A stretch of 64,000 bases of DNA from positions 10,290,587-10,354,586 of the forward strand of contig NC_071333.1 in NCBI RefSeq assembly GCF_010183535.1. Direction: 5' to 3'. Source of the DNA: Caenorhabditis remanei (Eukaryota; Nematoda; Chromadorea; Rhabditida; Rhabditidae). The notes under the pieces are model-generated. The model was not told where the DNA came from. It did no database searches and saw only the letters and a list, made by a program, of their open reading frames with translations. Shown here piece by piece: positions 10,214-22,040 of this stretch; the stretch's first letter is position 1, and every line of letters begins with the position of its first letter. A program made the translations under genes and the position numbers.

Positions 10214-13200
10214 TATCAAAAAAGTTGTTGAAAATTGATAATTTGATAAAATCTTTCAGATGATCAAGTTGATGAAATTTTAGAGAGCCTGTTAGTCTGA
10301 ATGAGGGAAGAGTTGAGAAGTTCTTGTTGTCTGCAGTCACTAAACGTCGCAAACTCGTTGATTGGTATAGGCCCGCCCTCTCCGAAGTGGAGGCGGAGTT
10401 TTTCGAAGAAGGAATTGTTGGATGACACCACGCGGCTTTGTATTGAAGAAAGTGTGGTCCCTCGCTATCCCACCTTTTGAAGCCAATCAAGTGTGATAAT
10501 GAGTGGCGATGAAGCTGAAAATGAGCTGCTTTGAGGAAGAATGGAGGAAAAGCAAAAGTTTTGAAAAAGAGGCATTCAGGTGAAGACTGAACGAGTGGGA
10601 GAAAAATCTCGACGTTGAAAATGACGAAAGTTTGCAGTTTGAGCTGATTATGAATGCAAAAAAAGTAAAGTTGCAAGAAATCATTTTTACAAGGTGCTTA
10701 AATGAATGAGTCTCAGAATGAAATTAAAAGGAAAATCACTTATTTCAGTAGTTTTATTGTTTTTTCTAGCAGCCTAATCGGTAACTGTACAAGAAAAGTC
10801 GCTTGTCAAAAGTTGAACGTAAAGTCAGTAAGATTACATGTAAAACCTTTTGTAAACTCAGTTGAGAAATGTTTTGAAACTACCGTTTCTAACAATTCCC
10901 ATCAACTGAATAAATATAACACTAGATAGTGGACAATGACAACAATATGATATTTTTGACGACGTCTCACAATCGACGGAGGCAGTTCTTTTGTTTGTTA
11001 TCAACCTCTAACAAATCACTAATACCTCATTTCCTGCAACATTACTTTTCCTGGTTTCCGGTTGTTTTCGTTTGGTACTAGACACCGCATTTTAATTGAG
11101 CCCATCTTTGTCTTGCCTCCGTCCGTTCTAAGCAACGATATTTCCGGTCACAAACGTTCGATGAGCAACAATAATATCTTTATAGGAGACAGGCAGATGT
11201 AGACACATTACTACCCTTTTTATATGAAAAAGGAACCGCAAAACAGTGAACTGTTATTAGTGCTACCGAACACACTCATCTGGAAAATGCACTAATCGAA
11301 TGGGCACTGCATTTCAGGGAATGAATGACTAATGACTCTATTAAAGGCCGGTCAACAATCAAATACCGTTATGACCAGACGGGCAAATTTTTTCTGGGTA
11401 GTAAAGCAACAGTGCCAATTAATCGGGTCATGATCACAAAGTTCTGTTTTTTTTTCAACTAAATTTGTACAGTACCTTGTCGGAAGACTTTAAATTGAAG
11501 TGCGCGAAATCGGTGGAATTCGATTGTTCACTAGTCGCCGCCATACCGCTCAACAAAATACAAGGACAACACCGACACCCAAACGAGAGGAATTTGTCGT
11601 GTCCGGATATTTGGCAGCCGTGACAAACGACTGCTTTAGAAACCGCCAATTTCGATGTCACACCTGCAGTTTTATACTTTCTTCAGGTAGTCTCTAATCT
11701 TGTGCTGCGCCCAATAAGAAGAACAATTGGTGTTTTTTTTTGGTTAAATGAAGATCATGACAGTATGAAAGAACGCAATCGGAATTTTGGATTTCAGAAT
11801 ACGCGTACCGTTTTATGAAGGGTTTTAGGTTGCAGAGTCAGAACACCCAACGTTTTATTATTTTCGGTTTATCGATATAGCTGAAAGTTAAAGCTATTAA
11901 ATATTAACAATTGCAATGTGACAATGATGATTATGACGTAACTCATCTATCCCATACAAGATTTGCTTCCACCTGACCACCAACATAAACATTGTCATCA
12001 GTCACTTTACCAACGCAACACTTTTAATTGACAATTAACTCATATTCTTATACACTTTGCTATCAAATACCTGTCATTTCCGGGACAACTGACAACATAT
12101 GGTCACCTCCTGTTTTCAACTTGTAGCTCTTCTTCATTTTCTTGCGCAAAACCAATTATATGCACTTTCTTAGTAGAATCACTTTTGTTTATTAAGAGAT
12201 GTGGAAAGGTCAATAAGACAATAAGTTGAAAGTTGCCGAATATAAAGGGACCAATGAATTGTTCACTAGTTGTCTATTATCCTTGTTTCTTGTCGGAAGT
12301 ATTAGGAATATCCTTGAGATCGTTCAATTCCCAACAGTCAGCTGCCTCCTTGCCATCGTCCCGCATCATTTGCTCATTTGTGACTAATAATTGAGGGAAA
12401 GGGGTGCGCGGAGAAACAAATCGTCCTTGGCAAGCTGACAGACTAGGAGGATAATGAGGAGTATCAAATCGACAATATTATGGAATCACTCTCTCTTTTG
12501 TAAACCGAGGGGTCATTTCTCTTGCCGCAATAAAAAAACAGTGTTTGAGATGAAGATTGAAAATGTAAACGTGTATGAACTGTCTGAATAAAATTCATTA
12601 CATAAATCATCAATATATGCTTGATGCTGAGACATATTCATTCCAAAAAGTGTAGGAATTAAGTGTAATCGATTGATATAATCACTTTTCACAAAATTTT
12701 TAGTCTTCGGATTTTGGCCAAATTAGCATCTTAATTTATCTTGATTTCTACACAATTGTAACCAGAGAGTTGCCAGCTTGGCGAATCTCCACACAATTGT
12801 CACATTTGTGAATTCAAAAGAAGGATGCAGTAGAGAATTTCTGCAAAATTATGATTAACATGCTTTACTTGGAAGTCGATATAAATCACTTACAAGATTT
12901 CAATTGGGTACTGTTAATGAAATGGTATTTGATATTTTCATCCAGTTCAATGTTTCTGGACTGCAATACATCTGTGAACGCACTTGCTTGGAAGCAAGAA
13001 AATAGTTAGTTGGAATCAGTGGAATAGGATCGTCAGGAGCATGTGCATGATGCGTACACTAGAAATAGACCAGAACGTTTTCAATCCATCCCAAATCAAG
13101 CATTTCGCGAGATAAAATTCTTCCGTTGTCTTAATTCCCAAGTTGTAGTCTTTCACATAAGACAAGCTGTTGATAAGTTTCAAAAAACAAGATCCATTTC

Positions 13201-14230
13201 AATTTGTGGTTTTTCTATCACGGGTATAATTCAATTAAAAATATGCTTCATTTTTCAGTGACGTTATAACGCAGTAGTTCATGAGAAGACACAAACGTAT
13301 CTTTGGGTACACGCATGCTGACTTCCAATAACTTTCCAAGATAAACTTTCACGTTCAAATAAACCTTGATTCCTTAGTACAAGCAAAAGCTTGGTGAGTA
13401 AGTGCCATTCTGTAATACTAACACTTTTTACCCTATAAAACAATTTTATACTTGCACTTCCTCCGAACGCATTAGTTGAAATAATATCTGTTTGGGAAAA
13501 ACTGGTAGTTTTTGTTGTTTGAATTGTTTCAAGCCAATTTTAAACCAATCGCGATGCAAAGACATATCTGGAAAGTGAACGTTCGGGAAAAATTACATTT
13601 AGTTGAAGAAAGAAGAAGAAAAAAAGAAGGGAAAAATTGGCGGCGATGTGAGATAAATTTCATGAAATCCGCACGTCAAAAGTATGAATTATGATGTGCA
13701 GGTTTCCTCTAAAACTGGCAGTGGAGCGCGTTTTGTAAAGATTTCGTAAAACAGAGCAGCGCGGCAAATTTGAAAACAAAAAGTTGAAGAGAGTTAAAAA
13801 GATGAACTGTAACCATTATAAATGTCGGTAAGAGTATATTCTGTAAAATTCTAAAACGAAAAAAAAGACAGGTTGAACATAAATTCATTTATTTCACAAG
13901 AAATGCAAATGGGAATGTAATTTCATTGAAAAAAGGAATGTAAAAATTTACAGATGATTATACGGAAACACAGAGATACACAAAGCATTTTCTATAAAAA
14001 AGAATCACTCACAGCAACTGGAGGATATTGAGTTTAGATAAAAAATAAATAACACGTTAACATGATAGTGGTAACATAACAGACAAAATTATATAATTCC
14101 CCTTCAAAAATTGAATGAGTTCGAATTTGAAGAACGATAAACTTTTCAAAATCCAAGTCTAGCTTTAGCTAACGAATAGTATAAGAACTCTGATCAAAAA
14201 ACCAGTTTGACTATGTAACTCATAAGAATG
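10214..14230. other. intergenic, upstream of ceh-31 and 3' of an F-box-associated gene
   Basis: Mostly AT-rich with no clear gene. A GC-richer island near 11450-11700 is open on both strands and may hold a tiny two-exon gene (see 11220-11544). A TTGGTGGTC TRA-1-like core lies on the minus strand at 11975-11983. Confidence 0.5.
11220..11544 (-). CDS. possible two-exon micro-gene (42 aa), uncertain
   Basis: Exon 11476-11544 starts with ATGGCGGCG, encodes 23 residues rich in Ser, Asn and Thr, and ends at a GTACTG donor. A TTTTCCAG acceptor begins exon 11220-11279, which continues in frame for 19 residues to TAA. No family is recognised. The same DNA is also open on the plus strand, so this may instead be a non-coding or alternative 5' exon. 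It could belong to a longer ceh-31 transcript. Confidence 0.22.
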
Positions 14231-15442
14231 TTAATTTTTCCAGATAAAAAAATCGAAAATTTTGGAGCCCAAATAGAAAATGGTTGCAAGTCTTCCGTCA
14301 CATGATCGACAAATATCTACCGAATGAGTCCAGTGAATTCTAGTTAAACCGGAGGCTAAGGGATGTGGTTTCGTCGATCTGAAAATCTTGAAAATTACTT
14401 GAATTGAATTGAATTTATTGAAAGAAGAGCACTTGCGACTTATACTCAAGTTTTATTTCGTCCAACTCAAAATATCTATAATAGAAAGTTTTAAAAAACT
14501 TACGTTGGCACGACCTCAATATCATTGAACACCTCATCTGCAAACGTCATCTTGTTTAGTTTTAAACGTAACATCTCCAAGTTGTTGAGTCCTCCATTCA
14601 TCCATTGTTTTATGATGGCATTCACATCAATTCCATTGAATTCTGAACGGAGCACAGTGACTTGAGAGGATTCGGAATACAGAAGTGAATCCAGTTGAAT
14701 GAATTCAGAATCTTCAATTGTTACAAATTTCCTTTTCAACGGAGAAGTGTATCCACGTTGATTTTTTGTATTACGGAAGTGAACTACCAGTTTTTCGATT
14801 TCTTGTTTTTCTTGGAGCATTTTGAGTTCCTCACTAGCCCGTCCAAGTTCCAAAGATTTCGGTGATGTGAATTCAACCGACGCAAATTTTCCAGCAACTT
14901 TCCAGATGAAACAATTGAAAAAATTAATTGATTTTGAGTGGTATGAAGAAACAGAATACTTCTTGATACGTAACATTTCTCGGAGATAATTTGTCACAGC
15001 CTCCATCAGTTCCATTTTTGTCGTTCCAGGAGGAATTGACTCCCTGGTTGGCATAGCAACATTCTCATAAAACGGGTTTCTTCGTGTAACTGGTTTGTGT
15101 TTCACAATTTCAAATTTCAGAGACCAAGTATCAATAGCTTCTGTTTTCTTTGTTTTTCTGTATCTTGGCAGCCAATCCGGAATATAGAACTTGATAGGAT
15201 CCAATCCGTCAAACTCGATGCTGATATAAAATCTCTCTTTGAAGTTCCAAGTCAACTTCTCTGCTGGAATTTTTACAAGACTCAGAATGTATCGAAAGTA
15301 CGGTTCGTCAATTGCCCAGTGAACGCTGAAATCATAAAAGTAGTTTGCAATACATGTGTTGCAATACTTACACTTGATGGGGGTCCAAAAGCGGCATGAC
15401 CTCTCTATGAAAGGTATACGGTAGGCTTAGGAAGAAAGACAT
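14231..15442 (-). CDS. F-box-associated (FBA_2/sdz-33-like) protein
   Basis: Three exons (15372-15442, 14504-15325, 14231-14378) give 346 aa in one frame. The N-terminus (SFFLSLPYTFHREVMPLL) resembles a worn F-box. The body has the pattern of nematode FBA_2 domains: an IIKQWMNGGLNNLEMLRLKL block, and near the C-terminus a DICRSCDGRLATI then F-F-I-W block, matching the usual DI-R-DG-ATI and F-F-V-W ending. A TTTTCAG acceptor sits four bases before the ATG, suggesting SL1 trans-splicing, or else one more upstream exon. Such proteins are thought to be substrate adaptors of SCF ubiquitin ligases and belong to a large, fast-evolving family; the target is unknown. It stands alone between conserved genes, as expected of a lineage-specific copy. 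Confidence 0.7.
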
Positions 15443-18441
15443 TCGCCTGAAAAGAGATTAAACTAAGTTAACATCAATTGAAAATCATTAGAAACACTGT
15501 GTAAGTGAGAAATCGATACGCCGCAGCCTAAACATATCGGGCTGTTGCTGTCTAGCTATGATTGCAAGGGCGTCTGAGAAATGGAATGACTAAGCACCTC
15601 GCGAGCAGCGAACAGGCAACGGAGGTCATACAGATGTAACCGAATACATTGATGGTCTCTAAGGAAAAGAGACATGTAGCAAGTGATCAATAAAAACTTT
15701 GAACTGAAGTAACTATTACACATAGACCATTATATCATGACAGGGACAAATGACAGATGAAAACTAATTTTGAAGGCATTGCCGACGAGAAGAACTATCA
15801 CTCGTAAATCGTTTTTGGCGGCTGATTGACTGATCAACATGAGAGAAACCTTGAATCGTGTAGAGAAGAAAAGCGAAATTTGAAAAATTGTTCACGATAA
15901 GTTGGAACGTCTTCAAAAAAAGACATTTTCAGTTTTGAAAAAATTTTTCAGATTTATTTTCAGAGTGTTTACAGTTTCCTGTTGGATGCCGTTCAAGTGT
16001 GTGTTCAAATCATAATTTCTGTTTAGTTTCTGCCGAGACTCTTTTTCCTGCTCAGTTCAAAATAAAATTTTCAGAGCTCGCACCCATTGGAGACTTCAAT
16101 TTCATTATTTTCAACACTTCAATTCATAAAATTAATTTGTGTACGCTTTATCCTCAGTCATCCATTCCTTTCTGAGTTTTCCTCTCTTACCCCGACATGT
16201 AGGTACAACGTCACTTCACTCGACTTTTCAGAGATCCTGAGCTATAATAAAAATAGAAAGTAAAACCCTATCGCATTTTCAGACATCTAGACAAATCCAA
16301 TATTTTACGTTCTTGCTTGTTTTTGGATTGAACCAATCCCAAAATTGGCATAAGGTTCCTACATCTTTTTATACAAAAAAATTAGCGAGCTGAAGCTAGA
16401 CTTCAAGAACTGCAACTATAAAACAAGATGTGCCACGCTGTTTTTCTCCCGGCCTCCTCTAACACATGGGACCAGTATAATGAGGGCGTTTTTTCTTTGG
16501 TCCTAAATTTACCACTAAACTTCTGTATACTTTTACCACTCAGACTTTTGCTAGTTGAAATAGATTTTTGCTCTTTTACTGACTCCAGTGAAAATACAAG
16601 TGAGAATCCAAAGATTGCTGAACAATAACATTTTCAACTCTAATGTTTATACAGAGTTGTTATACAAATCCTTTAGACAAAAATATGTTCTTCTGTTTTT
16701 GTCTCAACCACTAATTTGTATTTCATTTTTCAACTTTTGTCCAGTTACGAATCCAATTTTTTCTTCGTTTTCTCAAAAACTTCAAATCTCTATTTTTACA
16801 AGTTTTGGTTGTTTTGATTTTCAATACCTCCATGATAACAAAGTTTGGGCTTGGTGGAATTCCGTTTGTTGTTCTTTTCACCACCAAATGCATTTTCTGA
16901 TTTTCGCCGTTGTTAACAAGTGAGCATTGATGTTTCAAAGACAAAGCGCGTATCCATTTTGTTATCCATTGTGAACTTTTTTTCAAATTCAAATGTACTA
17001 TCAAAAACCAGATCGCATCTCTATTTATTCTTGCTCTGAGAAAAAAGAACCTCGTTTGTTTTTTGACTCCACCCTGTCTATAAATCTTTTCTCTCTTTTC
17101 TGATACCATCTATCTTTTCTCCGCTTGTAGCTGACGTACTTCTCAATTCTCAATCCATCTTCCAGATAACACAGATGATGTTTATCCTGCAACTGCTTCT
17201 CCGATTCCTTCGGCTCAAAAAATGCGAGGTACTTGTTTTTTAAGATTTTTAGCTTGTTTTTCACACTCTCTTTATGGTGAAACATGTGAAATGCAGAAAA
17301 ACATGTGGGCAAGTGTTCAAGCGGAAAGTCGGAAGATTTCTGAAATGTTTAGTCTGGAATGATTTGGTGAAAGTATACTATTTCTTCTCTCATTATCCTG
17401 GCGGTTCCTTGTTCATTTTTTTTCGAAAACTGTTACAAGGACGGCGGTAAACAGGTTTTCACCTGAATTTTTCTTTTCTTAATTTTCATATTTTACAATA
17501 TCAAGATTTGTTTTACTTCATTTCTATAATTTTTAATTACCAAGACATTTTGTGAGAGTGTAGTCTCACCAAAACTCAGCATGAATTCAATTGATGTGCG
17601 TTCCAAACGTATCACCAAATTAATATGGCTTTTTTGTTTTGACGCGAAGAAAGAAGAAAACCAGAAAAATAAAAACCGAGAGAAAAGAGAAGCTGTTATT
17701 TCTGCATGAAATTAGGAGAGTCGTAGCCCACCGAGCACCCACAATTCTCCGTTTTTATTTTGTGCTCTGTACATGAATCTCGGGGTTTTTCGTGGTAGAG
17801 GGGCACTCACCGCTGAGCCAAACCCAGTGGCGTACTTTAAATGATGTGACACTACCAGTTTTCCGGGGACGGAGTGTCGAGTAGAAGGATTGGCGGCTCA
17901 GCTGGTCCTCAGTACCAGTTCAATTACGTTTTGATGTGTGGTCCTCCACATCCAGTTCGCTGATAGCTTTCTAATTTCGGATGTATCGTTACTGCGTTCT
18001 ACATTCATCATCATCCTTTTGAAAATGTGTTTGTTTTGTTTCTGTTTTCTTCTTGTTTTCCATCAATAAGATTTTTGCATATTCTAATAGGGTACTGTAG
18101 AATTATTCTGAAATCAGTTCTTGTCTATTTTGTAGTTTGATCTCACTATTCACTAGTGAGAAAAACAGCAATACTGACCTAGCCAATTTACCAATTAGTA
18201 TTCAGTTTTTTCGCCATTCTCCAGGAATGGCGAAAAAAATTAAATACGACTGGAGATGCCTGAAAATAATGAAATGCACATTACTTATCCGCCACTCATA
18301 AAATTGCCCGTTCCGTCGTTCCAAACATTCATTTCTGTGTTTGTCAGGTCCCATCAGATGCACAATCTACAGAGTAAAAAACAAGCATTCGAGGTCGAGG
18401 TTTTCATTCATATCACTTTTGTACCCACTAACTTACAGCCT
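15443..18441. other. intergenic, 5' of the F-box-associated gene and 5' of a K2P channel
   Basis: No gene is supported. Two lysine-rich open frames on the minus strand (16723-17312) overlap each other and lack splice or family support. A perfect 14-bp inverted repeat lies at 18206-18238. Confidence 0.5.
18206..18238. repeat. perfect 14-bp inverted repeat with 5-nt loop
   Basis: The left arm TTTTTTCGCCATTC (18206-18219) and the right arm GAATGGCGAAAAAA (18225-18238) are exact complements separated by TCCAG. It lies about 200 bp before the K2P channel start. It could be a cruciform or a short RNA hairpin; no transposon ends were seen around it. Confidence 0.5.
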
Positions 18442-20706
18442 ATGTTCCAGCATGCAAAGCCGTTCACACTACATTGCTCACTTCTTATGCTTGTTCTTCT
18501 GTACTCATTTCTTGGCGGATTTGTTTTTGATCGAATTGAGACTGATGCACATGCTGAGATGAAACGTAATGAAAGAACGAACAGAACAGCTTGTGTTTCT
18601 CAAGTAAGTGTTGTTTTCCTGTTTCGGTATTCAGATTTTGAGTCATCTTTTATATTATGAGCCGGTTTATAGAACATAATTGAATCATCATTTATAAGAA
18701 TGTGTGGATTTGTTCTCAGTAATTAGTTTATGGTTGCGTGAGATGTATCGTTCTTTTTTCAGATCCTACATTCCGTCCACAGATGGAACCGAAACCACAC
18801 ACATCAAGAACATATATCGGAAAAAATTGCAGATTGCTTTGAGCCGGAGAAGTGAGGAATCATCTTCATAGATGCAATAAAACGGTTATTTCAGGGACGA
18901 AAGGAGCGAATGGAACTTTGTAACCGCTACATTGTATGGCTTTGGTATTGTGACAACACTAGGTAACCGACATCATAAGTCATCTATCTATAAATCATTA
19001 CACACTTTTTTAGGGTATAACAGAATCGCACCAATAACCTATACGGGAAGAATGTTTTGCATTGTATACGGTATATGTGGAATACCAGTGACTATGATTA
19101 TCATCGCCAACGTTGGTCAATACCTGAATAATTTTGCTGGAGATTCAAGACGAAAGGTACAACAATAAAATCAACTGTACACATCAACAGTTGGGAATTT
19201 CAGATTGAGGCTTACCGACAACAGAGGAGAATGTCGAAAGCGTCGCTCGCAGGAAAAGTTTATAAGGTATCTCTACTATCTAAGAGCTCTTAGGAAAAGT
19301 TTGTATTCAGGAGTCTTCAATACAAGTCACGTCATTGGCTTTACTTTGTGTGTTTCTGGTATATGTGGCAGTCGGTGCTTTACTACTGCCCTTACTGAAT
19401 GGAGAATTAGACTTTTTCAATGGTCTTTATTTCAACTTTTTGTGTCTTACTGCAATAGATTTCGGACAACTAGTTCCGATACGGGTGGAGCTTTTACCCA
19501 TTACATTTTTATACGTTTGCATCGGTTTGGCTATTACAACTATAGCAATCAGTGAGTTTACCCAATCAAATTACTATACTTCCTAACTCCTTCCTTCTAG
19601 ATATTGGTTCTGAATACATGAAAAAGTTACACTACTGGGGCAAGAAAATGAAGAATGCGGCGCAAACAAGAATTTGGTTTGGTGGTAAAACGTAAAGACC
19701 TTTTCTCCTTTCTTCTCTTTTTTGATAAAGTTTTGTATTTTATTACAGTTTGAAAGTGCGAGATCTTCTTCACGCTGTTGGTAAAAAATGTGGAGTTGAG
19801 CCCGGAATGATTGATGCATTGGACTTGGAAAACGTTGTTGAAAGAACTATTGCTATACAGGTGATTGATATCATTCAGACGTCCAAAGTAGAAGTCTCAT
19901 TCATTTTCAGGAAGGAAGAGAGCCACCAGAAGATTTGAATGATGAGCCACGAGATGAGCCTTCTCCTCGCTCCATTATTCACTCTCCGTGTTCCACAAGG
20001 CCATCGAACCCTCCAATGAGTCCACCATCACCACGAGAAGACCACCCATTTATATTCAAGATGTACTAATCATCCAATTTATTTTTGCATTTATAATATA
20101 CGTCTTCCAGGGATACTCCTGCGCCTCGAAGCCCATTACCACTGCCCACATATGAATTGGATATCAAAAAACCAATTTTTCAAGCGCTATCCAACGAGTT
20201 TATGAACCAGTCAGCACAAGAGAAATTGTTCGATGATCTTGATACTTTTCAATGTGAATTGAATACTGAACTAGTTGAAGATAACAAATGTGAAAGTGTG
20301 ATAATCATTGAACCGCCTGCTACATTCGAAGATATGACCGTACAAAGCAGTCTAAACGTTGAAGACTACGAGAAAGAAGAAAAAGGTTAGCGATCAATCA
20401 AAAGTGATTTCTTATCAAATTATCTATGTTTTCAGTTCCGAAACGATTCCGCGAAAAGAAGGAAATGTACGGCCGAGATCCGCGGAAACTGTATGAAACT
20501 TATCAAGAAGAATGGGATAGATTGGAGCGGCTGTCAGACAGGAAGTAAGTGCAAATGGCTAATAATTGAACTTCTGATAATATCTCAGGCATGGTCCAAG
20601 GAGGAAATCAGTATTAAACCTATCAAGTTGTTCTCCCGAACGAAGTGTCTCTCCGTCGCCTATCAGGCATTCATTGACTGGAGAAGACAATAGGAGGAAT
20701 TCCTAA
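18442..20706 (+). CDS. two-pore-domain potassium channel (TWK family) with atypical filters
   Basis: Twelve exons (18442-18603, 18763-18851, 18895-18962, 19014-19156, 19204-19266, 19311-19551, 19601-19691, 19749-19860, 19911-20062, 20111-20385, 20436-20544, 20589-20706) give 540 aa. Order: TM1, an extracellular cap loop with an N-R-T glycosylation site, pore 1 (TTLGYNRIAP), TM2 (ICGIPVTMIIIANVGQYL), a cytoplasmic linker, TM3, pore 2 (CLTAIDFGQLVP), TM4, then a long Pro/Ser/acidic cytoplasmic tail. This layout is diagnostic of K2P leak channels of the plasma membrane. The filters are unusual: TLGYN (residues 105-109) instead of TIGYG, and AIDFG (223-227) instead of TIGFG. The start follows TTACAG by three bases, so SL1 trans-splicing fits, but an upstream exon is possible. 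The exact twk number is not claimed. Confidence 0.85.
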
Positions 20707-20863
20707 ATCTGCAAAAGTTGTAAATGTGTAATTGATTCTATTTTCCTTTCACTCATCATAAATGATTTCATCAGGCTTTTATCACCATTATACTTTATTT
20801 AGTACAGATCCACCAGGGTATTATCATACACAATTATAAAATAAAATACAGAGAAAATACATA

Positions 20864-22040
20864 TTAGATCTCATCCAATTTGATTTTTGAGACGGCCTCT
20901 TTGGAAACAGTGTACAAATTGAAACCATCCAAAATATGATCACCTTCCTCGACGGTTTGTGGCAGCTCAACCCATGTAGCCTTCGAGTTCTCATCAAAAA
21001 CGTCTCCTTTGAGTGCCCAGACAGATCCATAGAATGCACTTCCAGTCATTCCCTGTTGTACAGAACCGGCGGCAACAATCCACGAGTTTGTGTCTTTATT
21101 GACGAATGAACAGCGTGGTCCAGAGAAACAGAATTGTGGAAGTTTGTCATAATCTCCCTCAATATCCACGTGACGAACACTGTTGGATTTCAAGTCGAAC
21201 ACGAAGAGTCTGTTATTCTCCCAGCGGAATCCACATCCATGAACACCGTAACTGATGAGAACTTTGTCTCCGACGACTTCAGCGAGAACCGGCATACCTC
21301 TCTGTAATATGAAATACATAGATTTCAGATGCTATAATCTTTTTTACCAATGGGTTAGAGTCAATTGGAATATGAGAAGATCTCTCAATGGTTGCAGAAC
21401 CACCATTCACGGTGAGTGAATAGAGAAGAATATCACAATTGTCATCTCTGGCAACGATGATTGAAGCACCATTAGAAGTGGTTCCAGATGCCGTGATGAT
21501 ATCGGTTTTCTGTCCTTCGGTAATGGATTTAGGTTCAGGAGCCTGAAAAACCACATGTCATGTGCTTATCCAATTCATTGCAGTTAAACTCACCTTCAAA
21601 GTGATCTCGTTAAACGAGTTATTCTCCCATTTGAACAACTTTTTGAACTCAATGCTTCCAAAGTTGACAAAAGTGAGCAAGTAGAGTTTGTCATCTTTGA
21701 CGAAAAGCGACTCCTCAGCATTCTCATCGCCGACGAGTTCGGGGAACTGAAAAATTATGGTAAAAATTAGTTTAGTAAAACAAGCGTACATCATGTCTTT
21801 CCCATTGGTTGGTTTCCTTATCAAGAGTGAGAACATAGGTTCCAGCAAAAGCAACACGATGTCCCCAGTTGTGGGTTGGTTGGTTGACAACTGGAAGTAT
21901 GAAATTTATATATTACACATGTATTGATATCACTTACACTTGCGTCCAACCAAAGTAAGTTTTCCGTTTTGAACAAACGAGTAGTGGTACTCACAAAGCT
22001 CGCCGAGGCTTCCGAATCCGTCAGCAATTTTCTCAGACAT
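20864..22040 (-). CDS. uncharacterised nematode protein, 329 aa
   Basis: Five exons (21938-22040, 21790-21890, 21594-21746, 21348-21542, 20864-21301) join in frame. An acceptor (TTTACAG) lies six bases before the ATG, typical of SL1 trans-splicing. There is no signal peptide, membrane segment or recognised motif. The sequence alternates short beta-like stretches with aromatic residues (NWGHRVAFAGTYVLTLD, YSLTVNGGSATIERSSH, RLFVFDLKSNSVRHVD), which suggests repeated beta blades of the kelch or WD type without their signature residues. Codon use looks like that of an expressed gene. It is convergent with the K2P gene, with only about 157 bp between the stop codons. The function is unknown; the beta-propeller idea is inference. 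Confidence 0.8.

Noticed and set aside
10089..10676. 195-codon minus-strand frame overlapping ceh-31 exon 1
   Set aside because: It is in a different frame from the homeobox gene, is Phe/Ser/Leu-rich and runs into promoter sequence.
16723..17312. Two overlapping lysine-rich minus-strand frames (95 and 128 codons)
   Set aside because: They overlap in different frames, have no splice or family support, and are typical of A-rich DNA.
18256..18441. Upstream extension of the K2P first exon (62 more codons)
   Set aside because: The sequence before TTACAG lacks channel-like features and K2P N-termini are short; the inner ATG at 18442 is preferred, though an upstream exon cannot be excluded.
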